Positions 56,564 through 64,000 of a stretch of DNA of 64,000 bases are shown in pieces (within the stretch, counting starts at the first letter, position 1; each line of letters starts with the position of its first letter). Origin of the DNA: Chitinophagales bacterium. Lineage in GTDB: Bacteria > Bacteroidota > Bacteroidia > Chitinophagales > JADIYW01. Made by a program: the position numbers and the translations under genes. The notes below the pieces were generated by a model. The model made no database searches and was not told the origin of the DNA. It saw only the letters and a program-made list of their open reading frames with translations. The stretch spans positions 64,309-128,308 of the forward strand of contig JAMLHJ010000005.1 in the NCBI GenBank assembly GCA_023957245.1, in the 5' to 3' direction.

Positions 56564-58003
56564 TTGAAGATTTTAAACACCATTATCTTTTTCTGCATGG
56601 CTATAAATGTTATGATGGCTCAGCCTGAACTGAGAGCACCGTCATTAACAAGTATCCTTAAAGACTCAGGAACAAAAGCTTATCTTAAAGATGTAGATAT
56701 CACAGGCAATAAAATCACTAAAAAGAGTGTGATTGTTTGGGAAATGGGATTTGCTATCGGAGATTCTATTCCTATTTCAAATATAACAGCCACTCTTGAA
56801 AGAATAAAACTCAACCTCCTTAATACCAAACTATTTACACAAGTACAGATAAATGTAAAAGATTGGGATGACCAAGGCTTAGTACTATCTGTAGCCGTTT
56901 CAGAAAAGTGGTATATCATTCCTATCCCAATATTTCAATTGGCAGACCGAAATCTCAACGAATGGTGGGTGGATAGAAATAAAGATTTTAAACGTATTCA
57001 ATATGGGCTTACCCTTAACTGGTCCAATTTCAGAGGTCGAAATGAAAATCTCATTATTTCTGGTTCTTTAGGATTTGCTCAACTATTGGACATCCAATAT
57101 GTCATGCCCAACTTGTCCAAAAATGAGAAAATCGGTGCCGCTTTCAGAGTTTCTATGATGCAAACCAAAAGAATGCCTTATAACACGATGAAAGATAAAC
57201 TAAAGTTTTATTATAGTGATGATATCATCAAAAGGGCAATAGATGTCGCTCCTCGAGTTATTTTTCACAGAAATATCAATACCCAATTTTTCATTGAAGC
57301 TCAATATAGTTATAGATGGGTGGACAATATTATCAGGGATTTGAATAAAGATTATTTTTTGGATAGTAATAACTCCCAATCTGTAATATCATTGGAATAT
57401 GGCTTCGATATTGACAAGCGAACATTAAAAGCGTATCCAACTAGTGGTTTTCAAGTCAAAGGTTCCTTCAAAAACTATGGATTGGGCTTGCAGAGAAATA
57501 CTAATCTGACAACTGCCGAAATCATGGGAAGCAAATTTTTCACCTTAGACAAAAGAGGCAAACATTCGACAGGGCATTCGCTTCAACTCAAAGGTTCATT
57601 TCCTAAAAAACAACCTTACAACCTTCAAAGCGGATTGGGTTATGAGCAAGATTTTGTCCGTGGATATGAATACTATGTGATTGATGGACAGAGTTATGCA
57701 CTATTTAAAAATGAATATAGATTTCATTTTGCTTCATGGAAATGGAGTATCAATAAAAACAAAAAGTCTGCTAATCTCAAACCTGTTTTGCCTTTTGATT
57801 TTTATATCAAAGCATTTTTTGACGGTGGATATGTAGATGATGATTTTTTCACAAAGAACAATACTTTGCGCAATCAATGGATGCTGGGTTCAGGTGTTGG
57901 CTTGGATATCTTGCTCATGTACGACAAAGTTATCCGAATGGAATATTCTGTCAATCGAAGGAAAGAACATGGATTTTTCGTGCATTTGGAAATGCCTTTT
58001 TAG
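56564..58003 (+). CDS. Omp85/BamA-like outer-membrane protein with one POTRA-like domain
   Basis: 479 residues. The start is TTG 56564, because it gives a signal peptide (KILNTIIFFCMAINVMMAQ) and no ATG does so without cutting into it. A POTRA-like domain (about 35-110: YLKDVDITGNKITKKSVIV, then LLNTKLFTQVQINV) is followed by a barrel that ends in YSVNRRKEHGFFVHLEMPF, with an aromatic last residue. FVRGYEYYVIDG resembles the VRGF/Y latch motif. Much shorter than BamA; a TamA- or surface-antigen-type relative is likely. Confidence 0.82.
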   Translation: MKILNTIIFFCMAINVMMAQPELRAPSLTSILKDSGTKAYLKDVDITGNKITKKSVIVWEMGFAIGDSIPISNITATLERIKLNLLNTKLFTQVQINVKDWDDQGLVLSVAVSEKWYIIPIPIFQLADRNLNEWWVDRNKDFKRIQYGLTLNWSNFRGRNENLIISGSLGFAQLLDIQYVMPNLSKNEKIGAAFRVSMMQTKRMPYNTMKDKLKFYYSDDIIKRAIDVAPRVIFHRNINTQFFIEAQYSYRWVDNIIRDLNKDYFLDSNNSQSVISLEYGFDIDKRTLKAYPTSGFQVKGSFKNYGLGLQRNTNLTTAEIMGSKFFTLDKRGKHSTGHSLQLKGSFPKKQPYNLQSGLGYEQDFVRGYEYYVIDGQSYALFKNEYRFHFASWKWSINKNKKSANLKPVLPFDFYIKAFFDGGYVDDDFFTKNNTLRNQWMLGSGVGLDILLMYDKVIRMEYSVNRRKEHGFFVHLEMPF

Positions 58004-58158
58004 AAGATTGTAAAAAGTAAAATGGGAGATGAACAAGAGGTATTTATTCCTCTCCTGATTTAATAGACATGTATGCACAATGTGATTTGGACATTCGTCA
58101 TAAATTCATCCATCTCGAAAAAAATCATAAAATTCTTTCTCAATTCAAAAATATAAAT

Positions 58159-58180
58159 TAAATTTGTCAATAAATGACAA
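58159..58180 (+). promoter_or_regulatory. Promoter with overlapping palindromic operator of the restriction operon
   Basis: TAAATTTG (58159-58166) is a -7 element. The palindrome TTGTCA-ATAAA-TGACAA (58164-58180) overlaps its end and lies five bases before ATG 58186. This is the expected arrangement for self-repression by the XRE regulator encoded next. Confidence 0.55.
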
Positions 58181-58185
58181 GTCTA

Positions 58186-58500
58186 ATGAAAGAAACTTTT
58201 GGGGAATATATTAAGCGACTTAGAACTAAAAACGGTTTAACGCTTACTCAATTGGCAGCTAAATTAGATTTAGACTCTGCCAATCTTAGCAAAATAGAAA
58301 ATAACAAAAGAGAGTTTGACGAAAGGAGATTAACTCTTTTGTCTGAAGTTTTTAATTTAAATATTGACAAATTAAGAACTGAGTATTTTAGTGACTTAAT
58401 AGCTAAAAAAATCTATGAAAACAATTGCGATGAAGAAACTTTGACTTTAGCAGAAGAAAAAGTTGCTTACTTAAAATCTAAAAAAGACTTATTGATATGA
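58186..58500 (+). CDS. XRE-family controller protein of the restriction operon
   Basis: 104 residues from ATG 58186. The upstream ATG at 58174 lies inside the palindrome and is less likely. The helix-turn-helix (about 6-60) has [20 protein letters not shown] and [15 protein letters not shown]. The C-terminal part (about 65-104) is helical. It resembles regulators that accompany C5-methyltransferases and should time their expression. Its stop codon overlaps the methyltransferase start as ATGA. Confidence 0.85.
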   Translation: MKETFGEYIKRLRTKNGLTLTQLAAKLDLDSANLSKIENNKREFDERRLTLLSEVFNLNIDKLRTEYFSDLIAKKIYENNCDEETLTLAEEKVAYLKSKKDLLI

Positions 58501-59537
58501 ATATAGTATCTTTTTTTGCGGGTGCAGGCGGACTTGACCTTGGTTTCCAAAATGCAGGATTTAACGTTATTTGGGCAAACGAATACGACAAAGAAATTTG
58601 GGAAACTTATAAAAAAAACCATCCAAACACTATTTTGGACAAACGAAGTATTGTAAATATTCCGTCTGACGAAGTCCCCGAATGTGATGGAATCATTGGA
58701 GGGCCACCTTGTCAGAGTTGGAGCGAAGCTGGTGCAATGAAAGGGATTGCAGACAAAAGAGGTCAATTGTTTTATGACTTTATCCGAATTTTGGAAGCCA
58801 AACAACCTAATTTTTTTTTGGCAGAGAATGTAAGCGGAATGTTATTAGATCGCCATTCAGAAGCATTAGAAAATATCAAAGAACTATTTAGAAATGCTGG
58901 GGTTGGTTATGAACTTTCTTTTGAAATGGTAAATGCTTGTGATTACAATGTTCCACAAGATAGAAAAAGGGTGTTTTTTGTCGGCATCAGAAAAGATTTA
59001 GGTTTTACTTATCAATTTCAAAAGCCAAATTTCAAAAAATTAACTTTACAAGATGTTATTTGGGATTTAAAAGACAACGTCCTTCCTGCAAAAATAAACA
59101 ACAAAACTAACGGAAACAACTGTAAAATTCCAAATCACGAATATATGACAGGTGGTTTCTCTACTATTTTTATGTCACGAAATCGTGTTAGAAGTTGGGA
59201 CGAACAATCTTTTACTATTCAAGCTGGTGGTCGCCACGCTCCTATTCATCCACAAGCTCCAAAAATGAAATTTATAGAGCAGAATATTCGTGTTTTTGTC
59301 CCAGGAAAAGAAGAGTTATATAGAAGATTAAGCGTAAGAGAATGTGCAAGAATTCAAACATTTCCAGACGACTTTATTTTTCATTATGATAATATTTCTG
59401 CTGGTTATAAAATGATTGGAAATGCTGTACCAGTAAATTTAGCTTACTTTCTTGCTAATAGCATAAAAGCTCAACTATTGCAAAACGAAATAAAAAATCA
59501 AACTAAAATCATCAATAAAGAAGCTGTAGCCGTATGA
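58497..59537 (+). CDS. DNA (cytosine-5) methyltransferase, NgoPII-like
   Basis: 346 residues. Motif I is [12 protein letters not shown]; motif IV is [12 protein letters not shown] with catalytic Cys72; motif VI is ENV (110-112); motif VIII is [10 protein letters not shown] (154-163); motif X is [10 protein letters not shown]. The regions around these, such as [11 protein letters not shown], look like M.NgoPII, so the target is probably GGCC. It protects host DNA from the next gene's product. It overlaps both neighbours by four bases (ATGA), giving translational coupling. Confidence 0.93.
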   Translation: MNIVSFFAGAGGLDLGFQNAGFNVIWANEYDKEIWETYKKNHPNTILDKRSIVNIPSDEVPECDGIIGGPPCQSWSEAGAMKGIADKRGQLFYDFIRILEAKQPNFFLAENVSGMLLDRHSEALENIKELFRNAGVGYELSFEMVNACDYNVPQDRKRVFFVGIRKDLGFTYQFQKPNFKKLTLQDVIWDLKDNVLPAKINNKTNGNNCKIPNHEYMTGGFSTIFMSRNRVRSWDEQSFTIQAGGRHAPIHPQAPKMKFIEQNIRVFVPGKEELYRRLSVRECARIQTFPDDFIFHYDNISAGYKMIGNAVPVNLAYFLANSIKAQLLQNEIKNQTKIINKEAVAV

Positions 59538-60382
59538 CAAATATTTTAGAAGCCATTGTAAACATTTCAGATAATCCAGTTTATGAAATCAAAAACCATT
59601 ACTCTGGCAGAAACAGAATGAACAATGTAGGTGAAGCATTGGAAACATTTATTAAAGATGCATTTGCAAATACGATACAAACTGATAATGAAACACAAAG
59701 AATACGTAAATACAACGAGAAATTCTCTTGGCTAGGCAATGAAAATCATCCACCTGATATTTTGATAAAAGGAGGAGATGCTATCGAAGTTAAGAAAACT
59801 CAAAGTGCAAATTCCGATTTGGCATTAAATAGTTCATATCCAAAATCCACTGTTCAAGCAAACAGTACGATGATTACTCAATCTTGCCGAACTTGTGAAG
59901 ATTGGACAGAGAAAGATTTGATTTACTGCGTTGGACACACAACAGATGACAGTATAAAATCTTTGTGGATGGTCTATGGCAATATTTATACTGCAAACCA
60001 CGAAACTTATCAAGTAATTAAACAAAAAATTTCGGAGGGGATAAACGAAATTCCAAATGTAGAATTAGCAGAAACAAACGAATTAGGGCGAGTAAATCGA
60101 GTTGACCCATTGGGAATCACAAATTTGCGTATTCGTGGGATGTGGCAAATACAAAATCCAAGACGAGTTTTTAATTATTTGTATGCATCTTCTGAAAGTA
60201 GGTTTGAAGTTGTTGCATTAATCCCAACTTCTAAATATGATAGCTTTCCAAAAGAAAGTAAATCTAGAATAGAAACTATGGGAAACACGAATTTAACTAT
60301 ACAAAATGTACAAGTTAAAAACCCGAATAATCCTGCAGATTTAATTGATGCAAAACTCATAATATTTAAAATACTGGAATAG
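59534..60382 (+). CDS. Type II restriction endonuclease, NgoPII family
   Basis: 282 residues. The PD-(D/E)XK nuclease site reads PPD (73-75) and AIEVKK with Glu85 and Lys87. [17 protein letters not shown] and [21 protein letters not shown] match NgoPII-type endonucleases as I remember them. It should cut unmodified GGCC DNA. Overlap of four bases with the methyltransferase gene makes methylase come first in the transcript. The frame is intact, so it is probably active. Confidence 0.88.
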   Translation: MTNILEAIVNISDNPVYEIKNHYSGRNRMNNVGEALETFIKDAFANTIQTDNETQRIRKYNEKFSWLGNENHPPDILIKGGDAIEVKKTQSANSDLALNSSYPKSTVQANSTMITQSCRTCEDWTEKDLIYCVGHTTDDSIKSLWMVYGNIYTANHETYQVIKQKISEGINEIPNVELAETNELGRVNRVDPLGITNLRIRGMWQIQNPRRVFNYLYASSESRFEVVALIPTSKYDSFPKESKSRIETMGNTNLTIQNVQVKNPNNPADLIDAKLIIFKILE

Positions 60383-60484
60383 TTCGCATAGTACATAACT
60401 TCAGCTTTACAAGAGAATGGATTCCCGTCTCAGTTCAAAGATTTTCACTAAATTTGAAGTGTCGTCTTCGTTTTGAAGTTTTAG

Positions 60485-60607
60485 ATTAAAATCCGCTCCC
60501 TCTCAAAGCTGCTGGGCGTTGATTATAATCAAAACAAAGCTGTCGAACTTGTCAAAACCAAACTATTCAAAGTCTTCTTAGAAGAAGAAATAATTCATAA
60601 ACACTAG
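60485..60607 (+). pseudogene. Orphan coding fragment after the restriction operon
   Basis: Frame open after a TAG at 60482: it reads IKIRSLSKLLGVDYNQNKAV and continues with ELVKTKLFKVFLEEEIIHKH to a stop at about 60605. The amphipathic, Lys/Glu-rich composition looks like a genuine protein C-terminus but no start codon or rest of gene is present. I do not recognise the family. It may be the stump left when the restriction operon or an older gene was inserted or deleted. Confidence 0.4.
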
Positions 60608-60634
60608 GAAGAGTCTATTTCAAATAAAGCACAA

Positions 60635-61396
60635 TTAAATTTCTTCGATAGGAAAAGTATCAACAGATTTTAATACTGCTGACTTCTGAAAATAATCTTC
60701 AACTGGAGCATAAATAAAAAATAAACTCCCTCCAGATATAGCCTTAATGATAGCTTGGTTCTTCTCTTTAGGCAATGCTGGGCAACCTTGGCTTCTTCCC
60801 AATCGTCCATGAGCTTGAGCAAAACTGTTACTGACATAGTCAGCAGCATGAACGACAATTCCTCTTTCTCTAGCTAAATGATTAATCTGAGGTTCCAATC
60901 CATCTAATTTCATTGAAAAACCTTTAGAACCGTTATATATTTCTGCTGTCTTATAAAATCCTAAACTTGACTGATAAGACCCTGAACGATTTGAAAAATT
61001 TTTAGCCCAATTTTCACCAGTGTTCTGTCCATGTGCCACTAAAGATTTAAAAAGAATTGTTGAAGTTGCCAAATCAATTACAAATAACCTTTCTTGAGTA
61101 GAAGCTTTAGAAAAATCTATCACCGTAATGATATCTGAGTTTTCAAATTGAATTGACTCTTGCAAAATTTGCCTTCCCAACATCGCATCTCTGAATGCCT
61201 CCCAACTCAATTCATTATTTGAAAGTTGAGTATAGGCCACTCGGATTGAATCTTTTTTATTCAAAACAGGAAGAGTCGCTTTCTCCACATCAATAGATAC
61301 CAATGGAGTATTAGCAGTATAAGATTCGGTTTCAAAAGGGCGAAAAGAGGTAAAAAAAAGTATCGCCACCAATAACCCAAAAAAACGTTTCATCAA
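60635..61396 (-). CDS. YkuD-type murein L,D-transpeptidase-like protein
   Basis: 253 residues. The signal peptide is about 1-20 (KRFFGLLVAILFFTSF). The C-terminal catalytic-type domain has VVHAADYVSNSFAQAHGRLG followed by RSQGCPALP, the His-x-GRxGRSxGCP signature with Cys nucleophile. Such proteins form or break cross-links of peptidoglycan, or attach proteins to it. It lies 238 bases after the fragment on the opposite strand. Confidence 0.85.
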   Translation of the reverse strand: MMKRFFGLLVAILFFTSFRPFETESYTANTPLVSIDVEKATLPVLNKKDSIRVAYTQLSNNELSWEAFRDAMLGRQILQESIQFENSDIITVIDFSKASTQERLFVIDLATSTILFKSLVAHGQNTGENWAKNFSNRSGSYQSSLGFYKTAEIYNGSKGFSMKLDGLEPQINHLARERGIVVHAADYVSNSFAQAHGRLGRSQGCPALPKEKNQAIIKAISGGSLFFIYAPVEDYFQKSAVLKSVDTFPIEEI

Positions 61397-61464
61397 ATAA
61401 CTTCTCTTTGTTGAATCACAAAGAAAAGCAAGAAGTTCTTTTTAGAAAAAAGATTAACAGAGTT

Positions 61465-62082
61465 TTATGCATTAACATCGACCACAACATCAACTGAAGA
61501 TTCCATCTTATCTCCAGTAGTCGAAACCAATTTTAATGTGAAATTTATTTTCTCACCATTCAAAGGTCTCAAAAAGTCTATTGAAACAGATACGGGAATT
61601 TCTATTCCTGCATGCATATCGACATTGGAAGTAATATCTTTCAACAATGTTCTTTTTAACTCAGTATTGTCTAACAGATTTTGTCCTTTCAACACAAATC
61701 CTTCCAATCCATAAATAGATAAATCTAAATCTCTGTCTATTGAAAGTGAAGTTCTCGAAGCATCAAAACTCGTCAATGATGTCTCAACAACAATGCAATC
61801 TCTTGCATAAGCACTTGGAAATAAATCAAATCCAATCGTCCTTTTGTTATTGGAAGCAATAAAAGATTTCTCAGGAACGAAAACAAACTGATTGCGTGTA
61901 CTTCCTATTGTCGTCTCAGTATTATGTCCCTCACCTTTAAAGAGTCCTCTATTATTACTATTGATTTTAAAAGAAAATTGGTGAACTAAATAGTTCCCTT
62001 TTGAATCACAAATACTTTCCTTTTTACATGCTATTGAAAGCACCAGCATCATCGAAAATAGTATAGAAATTTTTTTAATCAT
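61465..62082 (-). CDS. Lipoprotein of unknown function
   Basis: 205 residues. The lipobox is LVLSIACKK (Cys19). The mature protein is beta-rich and ends SSVDVVVDVNA; NFTLKLVSTTGDKMESSVDV near the end has the look of an Ig-like strand pair. No family is recognised. It starts two bases after the stop codon of the glycosyltransferase gene, so they are likely co-transcribed. Confidence 0.65.
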   Translation of the reverse strand: MIKKISILFSMMLVLSIACKKESICDSKGNYLVHQFSFKINSNNRGLFKGEGHNTETTIGSTRNQFVFVPEKSFIASNNKRTIGFDLFPSAYARDCIVVETSLTSFDASRTSLSIDRDLDLSIYGLEGFVLKGQNLLDNTELKRTLLKDITSNVDMHAGIEIPVSVSIDFLRPLNGEKINFTLKLVSTTGDKMESSVDVVVDVNA

Positions 62083-62084
62083 AA

Positions 62085-63005
62085 TTACATTTTTAATCCT
62101 TCAAAATAGGAGGTGTTTAATAGTTTCCAAGTACTGAAATTTACATGATATTTTCCACTAAACAAAAATCTCAAATTCATTCTAAAGAAAAAATAAATCA
62201 CATTCCAATATCCGATAAAGCTCTTTTGTTTCATCAAATAATATACCTTATTTCTTGTTGTCAGATGAATATGAAAATTTCCAAACTTAAATTTTGTAAC
62301 TGTACCTGACTTAGACTGAGTAAGACCTCCGACTTTGTGATAAAATTTTACAAATGGATAGTATAAAATCTTATGCTCTCCATGCTGGGTTATTCGATAA
62401 AAATAATCTGTATCATCAAAATAGGCAAAGTATTTTTCATCCATATATCCAATATCTTCAATGACTTCCCTTTTCATCATCACTAAGCATGTAGGCGCAT
62501 AGTCCACATCTATAATTTGATCATATTGTCCTTTGTCTTGCTCTTTTTGTCCTGTATGTGGAGCCATATATCCTCCCTTCACATCCCATTGACAACCAGC
62601 GTACCAGATTTTATCCTTTTCACTATCATACATCATTTTGCAAGTGACCAAAGAATGGGCACTCTCTTGCATTGCATTGAGCAATTTTTCAAACAATGTA
62701 CTTTCAAATTCAACATCATTATTCAACAACATAACCAATGGAAGTTGAGCTTCCATCGCCATTACCATTCCTTGATTATTGCCAGTAGCAACGCCTACAT
62801 TCGTGTCATTTTTCACCACTCTAATTCTTGAGTCAGAATATTGAGCAATTAATTCCAAGGTATTGTCCTGAGAAACATTATCTATGATGTAAAGAATAAA
62901 ATCTCGATGCGTCTGAGCCAAAACACTCTCTAAAAATGGAACTATCACTTTCCCACTATTATATGTAATAGTTACTATCCCTATTGTTTGATTTGAGTGG
63001 TTCAT
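62085..63005 (-). CDS. Glycosyltransferase family 2 (rhamnosyltransferase-like)
   Basis: 306 residues from ATG 63005 (MNHSNQTIGIVTITYNSG). The GT-A fold is shown by VTITYNSGKVIVPFLESVL, the DXD-like LLNNDVEF and KYFAYFDDTDYFYRI. The C-terminal part has a hydrophobic segment. It transfers a sugar to a surface glycan or lipid carrier. The GTs of this family with a FDDTDY motif are usually rhamnosyltransferases, but the donor is not proved. Confidence 0.88.
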   Translation of the reverse strand: MNHSNQTIGIVTITYNSGKVIVPFLESVLAQTHRDFILYIIDNVSQDNTLELIAQYSDSRIRVVKNDTNVGVATGNNQGMVMAMEAQLPLVMLLNNDVEFESTLFEKLLNAMQESAHSLVTCKMMYDSEKDKIWYAGCQWDVKGGYMAPHTGQKEQDKGQYDQIIDVDYAPTCLVMMKREVIEDIGYMDEKYFAYFDDTDYFYRITQHGEHKILYYPFVKFYHKVGGLTQSKSGTVTKFKFGNFHIHLTTRNKVYYLMKQKSFIGYWNVIYFFFRMNLRFLFSGKYHVNFSTWKLLNTSYFEGLKM

Positions 63006-63065
63006 CTGAACGCCAAAGATACATTTATGAATCGTCAAAAAAATGTTCTTTCTATTATTATAGTT

Positions 63066-63572
63066 CTACTTATTCAAAAAGTAGCTATTTATCCATTGCA
63101 TAACAAGATGCGATTCATATCCTTTTTGAATGGCATATCGATACAATTTTCCTTTCATTGTGAAAATATCTTCTTCCTTCATCATAGCCACTTTACTTTC
63201 CAAAAGTTGATGCAACCTATCGGTATAATTATTCTCATCAATTCCTTCTAGTGAAGACTCAATAATATTTTCATCGATTTGTTTGGCAATCAATGCCGCT
63301 TTAATCTTTTGTTTGCCCCAGTTTTTGATTTTAAACTTACCATTGACAAACAACTGACCATATCTAGATTCAAGGATATATTTATTCTCTTTAAGGAAAT
63401 TAATTGTTTCAGCAAATAAATGTTCAGGAACATTCCAAGATTTCATTTTCTTTATGACATCACTTTCGCAACGTTCCGTATAAGCACAATATCTTTCTAA
63501 CCTACTAATTATCTCTTTCTCGTGTCCTTCTTTAAACTGATATGGCTGCACTTGCTTCTTTAAATGTCCCAT
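63066..63572 (-). CDS. recX: RecX family regulator of RecA
   Basis: 168 residues. Three-helix repeats are typical: RLERYCAYTERCESDVIKKM, then FLKENKYILESRYGQLFVNGKF, and ALIAKQIDENIIESSL. RecX restrains RecA filaments in the cytoplasm. It overlaps the PspC gene upstream by 13 bases; recA is not in this window. Confidence 0.88.
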   Translation of the reverse strand: MGHLKKQVQPYQFKEGHEKEIISRLERYCAYTERCESDVIKKMKSWNVPEHLFAETINFLKENKYILESRYGQLFVNGKFKIKNWGKQKIKAALIAKQIDENIIESSLEGIDENNYTDRLHQLLESKVAMMKEEDIFTMKGKLYRYAIQKGYESHLVMQWINSYFLNK

Positions 63573-63802
63573 ACTGGATTTCTTTGAGTTTTGACCATAT
63601 ATCTAAGATTGAGGACAAATGCTAAGGATAGATATATAATCACAGGAGAGCCTAATGCCAAAAAGGATGCATAAACGAAAAATAATCGTACTTTCTTAGA
63701 TGGAATATCTAACTTTCGACCTAAATACGCACAAACTCCATAGATATTGGTTTCTATAAAAGTTCGAGATTTCTCAATAGGTGAATAGTCAAATTTCTTC
63801 AT
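63560..63802 (-). CDS. PspC-domain membrane protein
   Basis: 80 residues. It has one to two membrane helices (about 38-66) after a PspC-type opening (GVCAYLGRKLDIPSKKVRLFF). In this domain the helix region is followed by a short basic tail. PspC proteins respond to membrane stress; here the protein is only the core domain. It overlaps recX by 13 bases, so both are likely translated from one mRNA. Confidence 0.82.
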   Translation of the reverse strand: MKKFDYSPIEKSRTFIETNIYGVCAYLGRKLDIPSKKVRLFFVYASFLALGSPVIIYLSLAFVLNLRYMVKTQRNPVWDI

Positions 63803-63847
63803 ATAGCTAATATAATAAAAAGAAATTAGCTAATAAATACAAAAACT

Positions 63848-64000
<153 letters not shown>

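Overview
This window is an AT-rich chromosomal segment of a member of the Bacteroidota. The evidence is two secreted proteins with type IX secretion (T9SS) C-terminal sorting domains (32930-36604 type B, 50042-52423 type A), promoter-like TAnnTTTG motifs with little Shine-Dalgarno signal, a dipeptidyl peptidase IV, a bacterial PcrB-type prenylglyceryl phosphate synthase, a hpt/adk/obg neighbourhood and many SPII lipoproteins. I cannot resolve the order or genus from sequence alone. No rRNA, tRNA or CRISPR array was found.

Layout. 1-5300: a tandem array of small lipoprotein genes built from re-used parts (signal peptide, acidic linker, variable C-terminal domain). It includes a clear partial duplication and ends in a decayed copy with one nonsense codon and one frameshift. 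5354-14159: housekeeping and envelope genes (LolC/E-like permease, RbfA, ABC exporter, M1 aminopeptidase, biotin carrier, O-methyltransferase, LysM glucosaminidase). 14170-18719: hpt, adk and obg, with about 2.3 kb of accessory DNA between adk and obg carrying a DinD-like Bro-N gene and a ParE/RelE toxin-antitoxin pair. 18748-32741: ABC exporter, outer-membrane protein, DPP IV, a nuclease, a potassium-uptake operon with two TrkH-type subunits and one TrkA-type subunit, GatB/YqeY, and a short-form carB.

32930-54733: T9SS cargo, cytochrome c peroxidase, MFS transporter, YaaA, a toxin-antitoxin remnant whose toxin has been almost wholly deleted, CorC/HlyC, RsgA, PcrB, GIN-domain lipoprotein, PssA, an MBOAT/SGNH O-acylation pair, lamin-tail protein, guanine deaminase, a secreted metal-binding protein and a glycosyltransferase. 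54789-60634: an accessory stretch. It holds a CBS protein, a REP-type tyrosine transposase preceded by a tight cluster of short hairpins and followed by a truncated helicase/Res-like start, an Omp85-like barrel, a compact type II restriction-modification operon (XRE regulator, C5 methyltransferase, NgoPII-like endonuclease) with a palindrome on its promoter, and an orphan coding fragment. 60635-64000: L,D-transpeptidase-like protein, lipoprotein, glycosyltransferase, RecX, PspC and the 3' end of guaB.

The most interesting material is the lipoprotein array, the hairpin cluster beside the transposase, the operator-like palindrome of the restriction operon, a 27-bp palindrome inside the Bro-N gene, and the antitoxin joined to a toxin tail. 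I do not see a complete system that is plainly new to biology.
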